From: Mauremys mutica
Taxonomy: Eukaryota; Chordata; Testudines; Geoemydidae
Length of the DNA stretch: 64,000 nucleotides
Direction: 5' to 3'
Assembly: GCF_020497125.1 (NCBI RefSeq)
Contig: NC_059074.1
Coordinates: forward strand, 191,823,415 to 191,887,414
This document shows, piece after piece, positions 35,426 through 44,560 of this stretch (position 1 is the stretch's first letter; every line of letters begins with the position of its first letter). The notes below the pieces were generated by a model, which searched no databases, was not told where the DNA came from, and saw only the letters and a list, made by a program, of their open reading frames with translations. The translations under genes and the position numbers were made by a program.

Positions 35426-36181
35426 ATCTGTGGGGCACAACGGTGGCTTAAAGGCACTTAGCCTGTCCTCTCCCTGGGCTGTGAGGGCATCGGGCACAAA
35501 AGGCCTTCGCACCTCTGAAATCCCACTTATGCTGTATTTGGAGGGCCAAAGCGGGGCTTACAGAATGCTGGCTCTGTGCAAAGGTCTGGGTTTCACACCC
35601 AGAGCCTTGATTGTGTTACTGTGACTTTCCTTTCATTGCTATGATATTTTGAACAGGCATTTTCTGAGCTCTAGGTTACAGATTTGAACCTTTCGCCTCC
35701 AAAGAAGTTTATTTTTAAACTTTCAAGTAAAGCTAAAAGGGCTCTGTGGAAATCCATGTAGAAGGTGGCTGCTGTAACATAGGAAGTGGTACTTCATTGC
35801 TTTAAAATAATGATATGCTGCCACTAATATTTACCTGGGAAATGGTGTGGGATCTGTCCTTTTTGTTTTAAAGCTGTAAATTCAATCAGATTTTATCTAA
35901 TTTTTGTTGTGTTGTATTAAGCTTTGGGCTACATATTTAACCATAAGGAACTTACAGTAAGTTCTCAGTAAAATCCAGCTGCATTTTGCATTTCATCCTA
36001 GAAGTTTTATAGAAAACTAATACAAAGCAGTGATCAGAACAGGTATAAATATATTGCTGACATTTCTAGAGGACGCAATGAGGCTGCAAGTAGTGCCCAG
36101 AAGTCCCAATCAAGATCATGGTACCCGTGTGCTGTACATGTTCATAGAAGATCGACTGGCTCCAAAGAGCTTACACTCTAC

Positions 36182-36450
36182 GGGTATGTCTACACTACAG
36201 TTAAACACCTCTGGCTGCCCTGTGTCAGCTGATTCGGGCTAAGGGATTGTTTAATTGTGGTATAGACATTTGGGGTCAGGCTGGAACCTGGGTTCTGGGA
36301 CCCTACAAGGGGAGAGTTCTAGAGCTTGGGTTCCAGCCCAAGCCATAACATCTATACCACAATTAAACAGCCCCTTAACCTGAGCCCCGTGAGCCCAAGT
36401 CAGCTGACCCGGACCAGCCATGGGTGTTTAACCGCAGTGTAGACATACCC
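36182..36450. mobile_element. Palindromic Harbinger-like MITE
   Basis: The element starts GGGTATGTCTACACTACAG and ends CAGTGTAGACATACCC, long near-perfect inverted termini (28 bp with two mismatches). The whole 269 bp folds back on itself ('taattgtggtatagac' and its complement inside). The 3-bp flanks are TAC and TAA, an imperfect version of the Harbinger target duplication. Confidence 0.75.
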
Positions 36451-36726
36451 TAAGATCCCGATTCAGCAAAGTACTCATTAACTTCACTGAGATGCAATAG
36501 CTTCTGCTTAAAGTTAACTGTGAAATCTTGATCCCAGTGAAGACAATGGCAAAACTAACTCCCAATGGAGGTCTGGATTTCACCCAGTCTCTTGAACTTT
36601 GCTATGTGGTTTGCTGAATCTGGGCCATTGTTACTATTAGCAATGTACAAAAGAACACATGGCTTACATACTGTTTATTAAAACAGGGCTATAGTTGTAT
36701 ATTAGGTGACGATTCACCATACTGCT

Positions 36727-36801
36727 CCTGTGTGCAAGTCTGCAGAACTGTGTCCTACATAGATCACTTATGACACAGTTCTGTAGACACTTGCACACAG
36801 G
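36727..36801. repeat. Long hairpin
   Basis: The arm 36727..36754 (cctgtgtgcaag...) is complementary to 36772..36801 with a two-base bulge and one mismatch. The loop is 17 bases. It may be the core of an old fold-back repeat. Confidence 0.7.
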
Positions 36802-37292
36802 AATAGTCCCATTGAATTCAGTGAGACTTACTAACATGCAGACAGTTTCCAGGAGCAGGCCCTTACTTTTTTTTAACCTCCCTGGGGTTAAGAGAGCATG
36901 GCCCCTTTAAAACCTCGTCCTGAGGCAGAGGAAGTGCTGATTGTTCCAGGGGCAAGGAGAGAGGGAGAGTGACAGGGCCTGTGTCTCTGGAGCTCCAGAC
37001 AGGAGGGCTTCACACAGTGAAGCATCCAAGAACTTTCCCTAAGCCAGGGAAGGACAGAGTAGCTGACAGGGAACATCCCAGGCCAGGAGCCAGGAGGAGC
37101 ACTGTGCCAGGGAGGGATCACCCAAGAAGGACAAACCAGAGCTGGACCTAGTATCCCTGCTGCCCAGAGCTGTATGGGGCTGTTAGTACTGGGGCTCGTC
37201 ACCTTGCATTGGGAATAAGGAGGGAGGCTGTCACTAGCTAAGTGGGGAGTTGTCGCGCTGTGTGGTTTTGCGGCAAGTGGCAGAAGAGGAAA

Positions 37293-38260
37293 CCGGAGGC
37301 GTCTGTTGGGGAAAGTTTACTGGCACTGAAGACGACCAGGAGCACCCAAGATTCACCCGGGACTCCTGAACTCTGAGTGTAGACACATTGCTCGGTGTCT
37401 GCCCTTTCATACTGTGGTACCACTGGGCCTGTGAGGCATTTATATCACATCCACTTACCGATGGGTCAGACACACCACTGTTTGACTGTGTCTGAACGGA
37501 GCATCTAAGGGCGAGGTAGGTCAGCAACAGCAGAGGGACACACAGTGAGGGTTGCTGACATCACTGGTTAGAGCAAAATGGCAATAAGTATAACAACGTC
37601 ATCAGCTCTTGTCCATTCAATCTTTCTGAGGTTTATAACTGAACGACGAAGCATGTGGAGATTATGCAGGAAAATGAAAAAGAGTTGAACTGAGCTGCAC
37701 TGTATGAAGATGAGACGGTCGAGGTGACCGAAAAGAATTTAATAACCTGCCACAGAACATTTTCTTCCAAATTCTTTTATTCTGTTCCCTATTTTCTTCC
37801 TCCCCAGTCATCATTTCGGGTCACACAAGAAAACGGCCCTCACTTTGCTCAACCCAGCAGTTGTGAATGAGAAGCACTTCTCACAAACAATGAGAAATCA
37901 AGTTGACAAAGTTTGTGACTGCAACTGACGCTGGCCTTGTAGAGCTGCCCATCTTGCTAAAATCTCCACGTGTGGCACTGCTGGGGGAAGACCCTTCTAC
38001 GGGACTATCGACCAGTTTTGACCCCTGCTTTAATACTGCATGAGCAACTATAACAGCCCGTTTGGTTTTTTTAAACAAAATGTTCATTGTTTAGAATGAA
38101 AGATTAAAGGTTTCTTCTGACTGGATTAGGAACTGGTTTATATTTTGTTACCTAAGGATCCCACAGAGCTATGTCATCTTTCACAATTTGTTCTCCGGGG
38201 TTGAAATTCACCCCTAAGGAGCGAATCATCACAAGGCGTGAGCCCTATTCTGTGAGATTT
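37293..38260 (-). repeat. Right arm of the large inverted repeat (968 bp)
   Basis: Reverse complement of 34458..35425. Its paralogous frames are 38087..37881 (68 residues) and 37527..37234 (minus). Its outer end (ctgtgagattt) abuts, within one base, the broken Myb exon of the second Harbinger remnant, so a rearrangement or insertion took place inside that gene. Confidence 0.88.
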
Positions 38261-39723
38261 GCATCTCCTGCTGCATGTCTCTCTCCTTTACCTGAACTTG
38301 TCTCTTCTCCGCCCTATCGCTGGCCATGCTGTCCAGGAGGGTGATCCTCCAAGCCCTGTCCTTGGTATCCAAAGGAGCAGAGGCTTGCAGGATCCCCTGG
38401 AACATGTCATCCCACGTCCTCTTCCTTCTCCTCCTTATCTGGCTGAGCAACTCTGCTGGTGTGGACGGAGAGACCCTCAAGGCCACATTTCCGGCTGCAA
38501 AAGATACAGTAGTACTTCTGTGCATTGTGGGTGTATTCACAAGATAAATGGAAAGTAGGTATGCATAAATCATTCCCTTTGACCCACACAATTTGCAAAT
38601 AGTTCGTTCTCACTTCTTCTTGGGATTCAGAGAACATGGCGGCAGTCCCAGCGACGGTGTGGGGGCAAGTTGGGGAACCATAAGAAGGGGGAGGTCGCTC
38701 ACGGCCATGAGTATATGCGTGTAGGGCAATTGAGCTGAGTATTGGCACTGTTTTCCAGTCAGTGGTGATTTTAGCCGACATGTCACTCCTGAGGGTAACA
38801 GAGGCTGAAAGGGAACAGCTCCTGCAGATGTCCAGATGCAGACTGAGGCTGTATACTGCTAGCCTGTGATCTGCAATGGTGCCTGCTGAAGTAATTGCAG
38901 AGTGGCATGGGAAAGCATCCTACTGAGGTGGAAAAAATAAGGCAGCCCTCCCTAGAAACCTTCAGCAGAGGATTGCAGACTACATCCAGGAAAATTTCCT
39001 TGAGATCTCTACAGAGGATTCACAGGAGATCCTGCTGCATATAAACAAACTGTTCTGCGGGACCCCCTTTTCCTAACTGTACAGGTGAATGAGAAGCAGA
39101 TAACTCTACCTCTCTTGGTTGTTTCGCTACCTCTTCTAGCATAAATAAAAAAGACTAAATCAACAGACGTGTTCCTGCAATTTCAAAGCAAACTACATAT
39201 TTACCAGAGGTTCCTTCCCCTGGTAAGTTGGACTTTAGGGACTGGCTGGACTGTCCAGGAGTCAAAATCAGATCCTTCTTGCCGTGCCACTGGATCCCCT
39301 GGTTGCTTGCCTCCTCATCATTGTTCACGGCAGGGCCCTGTAACTTCTGCTCCCCCAAGGTATCCACAGGCTCTTGGGGAGGGGATTGGGCCTCTGCCAA
39401 GGATGGCATGCAGCTCTTTGTAAAAGCGGTATGTCTGTGGCTCCACACCAGAGTGACTGTTAGCCGCCCTTGCCTTCTGGTATGCTTGCCTCAGCTCCTT
39501 GGCTTTCACGCAGCACTGCTGTGTGTCCCTCTTGTAGCCCTTCTCCTCCAAGCCCCGAGTGATCTACTCGTAAATATTGACATTGCTACAGATGGATCAG
39601 AGCTGTACCTGCTCATCCTCTTCTCCCAACAGGCCCAGGAGATCCAATATCTCCTGTGTACTCCAGGCAAGAGTGTGTCTGCGGCTTGTAGTCGGCTTGG
39701 GCACCTGGGCAGTTGCTAGGCAT
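38261..39723 (-). pseudogene. Myb-like gene of the second Harbinger family, broken
   Basis: Exon 1 remnant 39723..39205 has frameshifts and stops. Its recognisable part (39551..39318) has KAKELRQAYQKARAAN and QTYRFYKELHAILG, matching the first family's KVKELRQAYQKTKEAN and CRFYAELHAILG. A GTAAAT donor follows. The exon 2 acceptor is CTTTTGCAG at about 38495 (minus), and exon 2 reads QIRRRRKRTWDDMFQ, the counterpart of QIRRRKKKTRDEMF. Exon 2 is cut after MQQEMQI at 38261 by the inverted arm. Confidence 0.75.
38780..39081 (+). pseudogene. Third-ORF homologue of the second Harbinger family
   Basis: The frame from ATG 38780 encodes LLRVTEAERE, then EWHGKASY, NKAALPRNLQQR and YIQENF...HINKLF. It aligns with the first family's ORF at 7104..7397 with no gap over about 90 positions. 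Two in-frame TGA codons (after YTASL and after GKASY) break it. It lies on the plus strand between the two Myb exons, exactly as in the intact element. A possible upstream exon begins at ATG 38636 (MAAVPATVWG), followed by a CAG acceptor-like site before 38757; this is tentative. Confidence 0.65.
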
Positions 39724-40078
39724 GTTCGCGAGTTGCTAGGTGAGCTCTCCACACCAGGCAAACAGGAAATAGAATTTCAAAAATTTGCATGGTTTTAATG
39801 GGGAAAACCTGGCCACTGGACAGCAGAGTGCAAAACAGTGACCAGAGTGGTCAAGGTGGGGCATTGTGGGACATTTCCTGGAGACCACTAAAGTCGATGC
39901 AACACAGTGTCTACACTGACACTGCATCGACCTAAGCCCTACACCTCGCACAGAGGTGGCATTAAGTCCGCGTAGCAGGCAAGTTACGTCAGAGGAAGTG
40001 AAATTTTAGTGTAGAAGCTTACACAGTTATGTCAATGTAAGCTGCGTTCCATTGCCCTAACTCTGTAGTGTAGACCAA

Positions 40079-42197
40079 GGCCTGGTCTACACTAGGCGTT
40101 TAAACCGGTTTTAGGAGCGTAAAACCGATTTAACGGCACAACCGTCCACACTAGGAGGCACCTTATATCGATTTTAATGGCTCTTTAAACCGGTTTCTGT
40201 ACTCCTCCCTAACGAGAGGAGTAACGCTAGTATCGGTATTAACATATCGGATTAGGGTTAGTGTGGACGCTGATCGACGGCATTGGCCTCCGGGAGCTAT
40301 CCCACAGTGCACCAGTGACCGCTCTGGACCGCAATCTGAACTCGGATGCAGTGGTCAGGTAGACAGGAAAAGCCCTGCGAACTTTTGAATATTTCCTGTT
40401 TGCCCAGCGTGGAGCTCCGATCAGCACGGGTGGCGATGCAGTCCGAAATCAAAATAAAAAAAGAGCTCCAGCACGGACCATGCGGATGTGATCGCTGTAA
40501 GGGCAGGCAAATCTGTTCTATCAGTGCTCCGTTACAGAAGATGAAATTCAGAATCCTTTTTTAAAAATCTCCAGACAGACGCCATAGCAGGGACTCAGCG
40601 CACTGCAGCGTGACAAGCATAACGGAAAGCCAAAGAATCAAATGGACGCTCATGGACTGGAGGACTGAAGCTATCCCACAGTTCCTGCAGCCTCCGAAAA
40701 GTATTTGCAATCTTGGCCGAGCTCCAAATTCTTCTAGGGTCAAACACAGTGTCCGCGGTGGGTCAGGGCATAGCTTGGCAATCTACTCACCCCACACACA
40801 CCCCCAGAAGCGAAAGGGAAAACAATCCTCTGACTCTTTTACATGTCACCCTATCTTTACTGAATGCTGCAGATAGACACGATGCTGCAGCCGTCAACAC
40901 CAACATCATCACTCCCCCCCTGCCATGGGTGGCTGATGGTACAAAAGGACTGGTAACCGTCCTCGTCATCAGCCTATTGGCACATGGGGCAGTAACCATG
41001 CTGACTAGCATCCGTCAGGTCGATCAAGGGCACCTGGCCCTAATTTTTTCTGGTGGTGGATGGTGCAATATGGCTGGTAACCATCGTCATCATAGCAACA
41101 GGGGGCTGAGCTCCATCAGCCCCCACCCTTCATGTGTAAAGAAAAGATTCAGTTGCCCCTGGACTAGCAGAGGGATGCTGGGCTTCTCTCCTACACACTG
41201 CTTAATGTCCTGTCTGGACTATCATAGCAGCTGGAGGCTGCCTTCCACTCATTTCTCACTAACAAGTCACCATGTCTTATTCCTGCATTCTTTATTACTT
41301 CATCACACAAGTGGGGGGACAATGGTATGGTAGCCCAGGAAGGCTGGGGTAAGAACGGAATGAACAGGTGGTGTTGTTACAGGAGCACCCCCTGTGAATA
41401 GCATACAGATCATAATTTCTGCAGGATCTGACACAGAGCAGCTGTGCTCTCTGGTTCTATGATACAGTGGTTCTCTAGTACACTTGCCTATATTCTAGGC
41501 AGGACTGATTCTATTTTTAGATACCAAAAAGGAGGGATTGACTCAGGGAGTCATTCCCAATTTTGGCTTTTGCGCCCCTGGCTAAGAGCAGCCAGGGGCA
41601 CTTATGACAGCAGCAAATGGTACAAAAGGACTGGTAGCCATGATCATCTTAGTTCCAATTTATGGAAGGGTTTGGATGGTGCAATATGGCTGGTAACCAT
41701 CTCTGCTGTCATGCAAAAGCAAAAGCATGCTTCTGTGTAGCGCTGCTGAATCGCCTCTGTGAGCGGCATCTAGTACACATACGGTGAGAGTCACAAAAGG
41801 CAAAACAAGCTCCATGATTGCCATGCTATGGCATCTGCCAGGGCAATCCAGGGGAAAAAGGCGCGAAATGCTTGTCTGCCGTTGCTTTCCCAGAGGAAGG
41901 AGTGACTAATGACATTTACCCAGAACCACCCGTGACAATGATTTTTGCCCCATCAGGCACTGGGATCTCAACCCGGAAGTTCCAAGGGGCGGCGGGGGAG
42001 GCTGCGGGAACTGTGGGATAGCTAGGGAATAGCTACCCACAGTGCAACGCTCCAGAAGCCGACGCTAGCCTCGGACCGCGGACGCACACCACCGAATTAA
42101 TGTGCTTAGTGTGGCTGCGCGCAATCGATTTTATAAAATCTGTTTTACAAAACCGGTTTATGCAAATTCAGAATAGTCCCGTAGTGTAGACGTACCC
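40079..42197 (-). mobile_element. Harbinger deletion derivative of the 4.2-kb family
   Basis: The left end GGCCTGGTCTACACTAGG and right end GTAGACGTACCC are the inverted counterparts of the ends at 8444 and 4249. CAA flanks both sides (40076..40078 and 42198..42200). The left part keeps a decayed copy of the Myb 5' region (a GRQEKPCELL stretch near 40360), and the right part keeps the region left of the transposase. The transposase is gone. The middle holds unrelated sequence with internal direct duplications (see findings). It inserted into the terminus of the remnant at 38261..40078. Confidence 0.88.
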
Positions 42198-42389
42198 CAA
42201 GAATGAGACCCAGCACTTGATTTTCACTTTCCTGCTTAATTTTTAAATTTGTAATTCAGCATCAATAATGTTGCTATCTAATGAGCAACAAAATATTGCT
42301 TAATATTGGCAATGCTCCACTCCTCTTCTGCATTCTAAATAAGGTAATATTGCACTATTACTGGCAGTTTCAAAGGATTTAACTTTTAT

Positions 42390-42409
42390 ACACACACACA
42401 CACACACAC
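42390..42409 (+). repeat. (CA)n microsatellite
   Basis: About ten perfect CA dinucleotides. No function is implied. Confidence 0.9.
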
Positions 42410-43016
42410 CCCTACTTAGACTGGCAATGTTAATCTGTATACAGCGGAAGATCAGTGTAAGCTCAAGAGAGAAATGGGCCAGATCCTAAGCTTATAAAAG
42501 CTGGCATAGCTCCATTGGTGTAATGTTTTTAGTCACTGGGGATAAACAGATTTACACCAACTGAGGATCTGGACCAAAGGAAAATAAATATTTGGATCCT
42601 GCCTTGATTTGAGATCCTATACAATTTTATTTAAGAGATTAAAGCAAAATATTAATCAGAAGAATTATCTTTCTAATGTAAAGCTCCAAACAGTTCCTTA
42701 TGCAGTAATAATCTTTATTTGAGCTCATCAAGGTTCATGTATCCTATTTTATGTCAGGATGTTTGATGTCTTATTCCATTGTACATTATAACTTTGCTTT
42801 ATTTTCCCTATATTTGTTCATACACATGGCACTGACATTTTACAACAGAAAGTTGTAATGCTTTGTGGCAAAATACAGTGTATCTAATTTCATTGTGCCT
42901 TATTTGGTTGCATGTTTTCAGGACAGTAATAACAGCAAACCGTCCTATGCCTTTTGACTTATTACACTGAGTATTATAATTAAGGCCCCGTGAAATATTT
43001 TACTTGCAATAATAAA

Positions 43017-43018
<2 letters not shown>

Positions 43019-43054
<36 letters not shown>
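43019..43054 (+). repeat. (GT)n(GA)n compound microsatellite
   Basis: A short GT run passes directly into about 13 GA dinucleotides. Confidence 0.9.
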
Positions 43055-43127
43055 CAAGCAATTTCCTGCAATACTTTTGGGAGATCTTATTGTATTATGT
43101 TTATATATCATTGAGGGCCAGGGATCA

Positions 43128-43495
43128 TCAGTGACGCTGGAACGCTTTTTATAGTGGGGGAGCTGAAAGCCAGCAAAACTGTCCTCAAACTTTTTACCTT
43201 GTCCCCCGCTTTCCCCTCAGAGCTGAGGCCAGGAGCAAGGCTGTGACTCCAGGAGTTGGGGACAAGGACAGAGATAAGAGGGGCGAGGCTGGAAGCAGGC
43301 GTGGGGCCAGTAGTGGAGCCCCACGTGCAGGGCCAGCAGCTGGAACCCTGTGTGTGGGGCCAGATGCAGGCCCAGCAGCCATGATGCGGGACCCTGCATG
43401 CATGGCTGGGAGTGGAGCTGGCAGCTGGGACCCCGCCCGCAGCCCAGAGCAGGGCTGGCATCCAGCACCCTGCATAAAATCTGTGCCTATGGAGA
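43128..43495 (+). repeat. GC-rich hAT-like repeat
   Basis: It starts 'cagtgacgctggaacgctttttatagtggggg', a terminus I recognise from dispersed reptile repeats with CAGTG ends, and continues into GC-rich sequence with repeated 'gggccagcagctgg'-type motifs. It ends near 'ctgtgcctatgg'. Frames on both strands here are low-complexity and not credible genes. Confidence 0.45.
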
Positions 43496-43579
43496 TTGTA
43501 TGTAATTCCTTGCGGGTGGAGGGACCACAGCCCTTCAGGAACAGGTGCAGGAGGGGTGATTAGGCAAATTCACTCAAGC

Positions 43580-44560
43580 TGTAACACCGCTCAAGAGGTA
43601 GCACCACAAAATGATGTGCATCTACTTGTTCAAACTGGAATCTCCAGGACCAACAGACAAAGAAAGGACTTTTAGATAATTATCCCCTGTTAAACTAATT
43701 CAGGGTCTTCTTTCAGAGCCAGCAAACAGACAGGATTTTCTGTTGAATGGGGGACCCCAGTCCTTAGGGAAATGTTGGAAGGACTGACACCTGCCAGAGC
43801 CTGATGTTGCAGTTGGGGTGACCTCTGGTAAGCTTTCAGTTGGCGTGTAGGTTCTTTTATTGTTTTTAATATGTTTTCTCTGTAATGCTTTCCCCTTAAG
43901 AATAAATGTGCTTGCTTATAAAGGGCTATGTGGTAACTTACAGCAGCTGTCCAGTATGCTGTTGCTAGCCTCTGGAGAGAGAACAAAGCACAGGTGCTAG
44001 CCTGTTCAGACAGTTTGGCTTGCTGGGAATAACACAGTTTAGGCAAGGAATTGCATAGCCTGGAAAAACCCCGGTTAGGAGGGGAAGTGATGCAGGTCTC
44101 TGCCCGAGGGTACGTCTTCACTACCCGCCGGATCGGCGGGTAGCAATCGATTTCTCGGAGTTCGATATATCGTGTCTCATCTAGACGCGATATATCAAAC
44201 CCCGAACGTGCTCCTGTCGACTCCGGAACTCCACCAACGCGAATGGCGGTACGGAGTCGACATGGGGAGCCGCGGACGTCGATCCCGCGTCGTGAGGACG
44301 GTAAGTAATTCGAGCTAAGGTACTTTGACTTCAGCTATGTTATTCACGTAGCTGAAGTTGCGTACCTTAGATCGACCCCCCCCCCAGTGTAGACCAGACC
44401 CAAGAGAGGTAATGGCTGAGGAGCTGGGAGCCTAGAGTGGGTGCCCTTGCTGGACCATAGAGGGGAAATACAGGTGCAATTCCCCTGAACTGCAACTTCT
44501 TGTAAGAGATTGGGATCTGTCTTATAGCGCCCTCTTCTGACTGGAACCCAACTTGTTCTT
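43580..44560 (+). repeat. Probable LTR fragment, split by a MITE
   Basis: The sequence 'tttttaatatgttttctctgtaatgctt' followed by 'aagaataaatgtgcttgcttataaagggctatgtggtaactta' has the style of a reptile retroviral-type LTR with an AATAAA signal (about 43902). Sequence of the same kind ('gggtgcccttgctggaccatag') resumes after the MITE at 44401. The outer ends are not defined and no internal coding region is present. Recognition is from memory. Confidence 0.4.
44108..44400. mobile_element. Harbinger-type MITE
   Basis: The left end is GGGTACGTCTTCACTAC and the right end CAGTGTAGACCAGACC. The flanks are CGA and CAA, consistent with a CpG change in a CAA-type target duplication. The inside carries palindromes such as 'gatatatcgtg...cgcgatatatc'. 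There is no coding capacity. It lies inside the LTR-like fragment. Confidence 0.75.

Larger units (their letters stand above)
35426..37292. other. Spacer between the inverted arms
   Basis: The 1867 bp between the arms contains a fold-back MITE (36182..36450), a hairpin (36727..36801) and a G+C-richer stretch 36880..37235 that looks like repeat material. No credible gene; no transposase is seen, so if the arms are element termini the element is nonautonomous. Confidence 0.6.
38261..40078 (+). mobile_element. Remnant of a second Harbinger family
   Basis: The remnant keeps the same gene order as the right half of the element at 4249..8444: Myb exon 2 (-), a nested ORF on the plus strand, Myb exon 1 (-), then a terminus ending CTGTAGTGTAGACCA. 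The sequence is clearly diverged from the first family. The left half with the transposase is absent; the inverted arm starts there instead. The right terminus is interrupted at 40078 by the next Harbinger derivative. Confidence 0.75.
42201..43127. other. Intergenic spacer, no gene seen
   Basis: AT-rich. It contains a fold-back remnant at 42477..42575 ('cagatttacaccaactgaggatctgg'), a CA microsatellite and a GT/GA microsatellite. No protein-like frame. Confidence 0.55.

Noticed and set aside
35550..35625. Possible tRNA-like sequence ('ggtctgggtttcacacccagagcc')
   Set aside because: A stem-loop is visible, but no cloverleaf, A box or CCA-side acceptor stem could be traced.
40713..41333. 206-residue plus-strand frame in the Harbinger derivative
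   Set aside because: It has no recognisable domains and spans duplicated noncoding-like modules. Noted as a finding about the modules, not as a gene.
43690..44121. 143-residue minus-strand frame
   Set aside because: It lies antisense to LTR-like sequence and has no family features.
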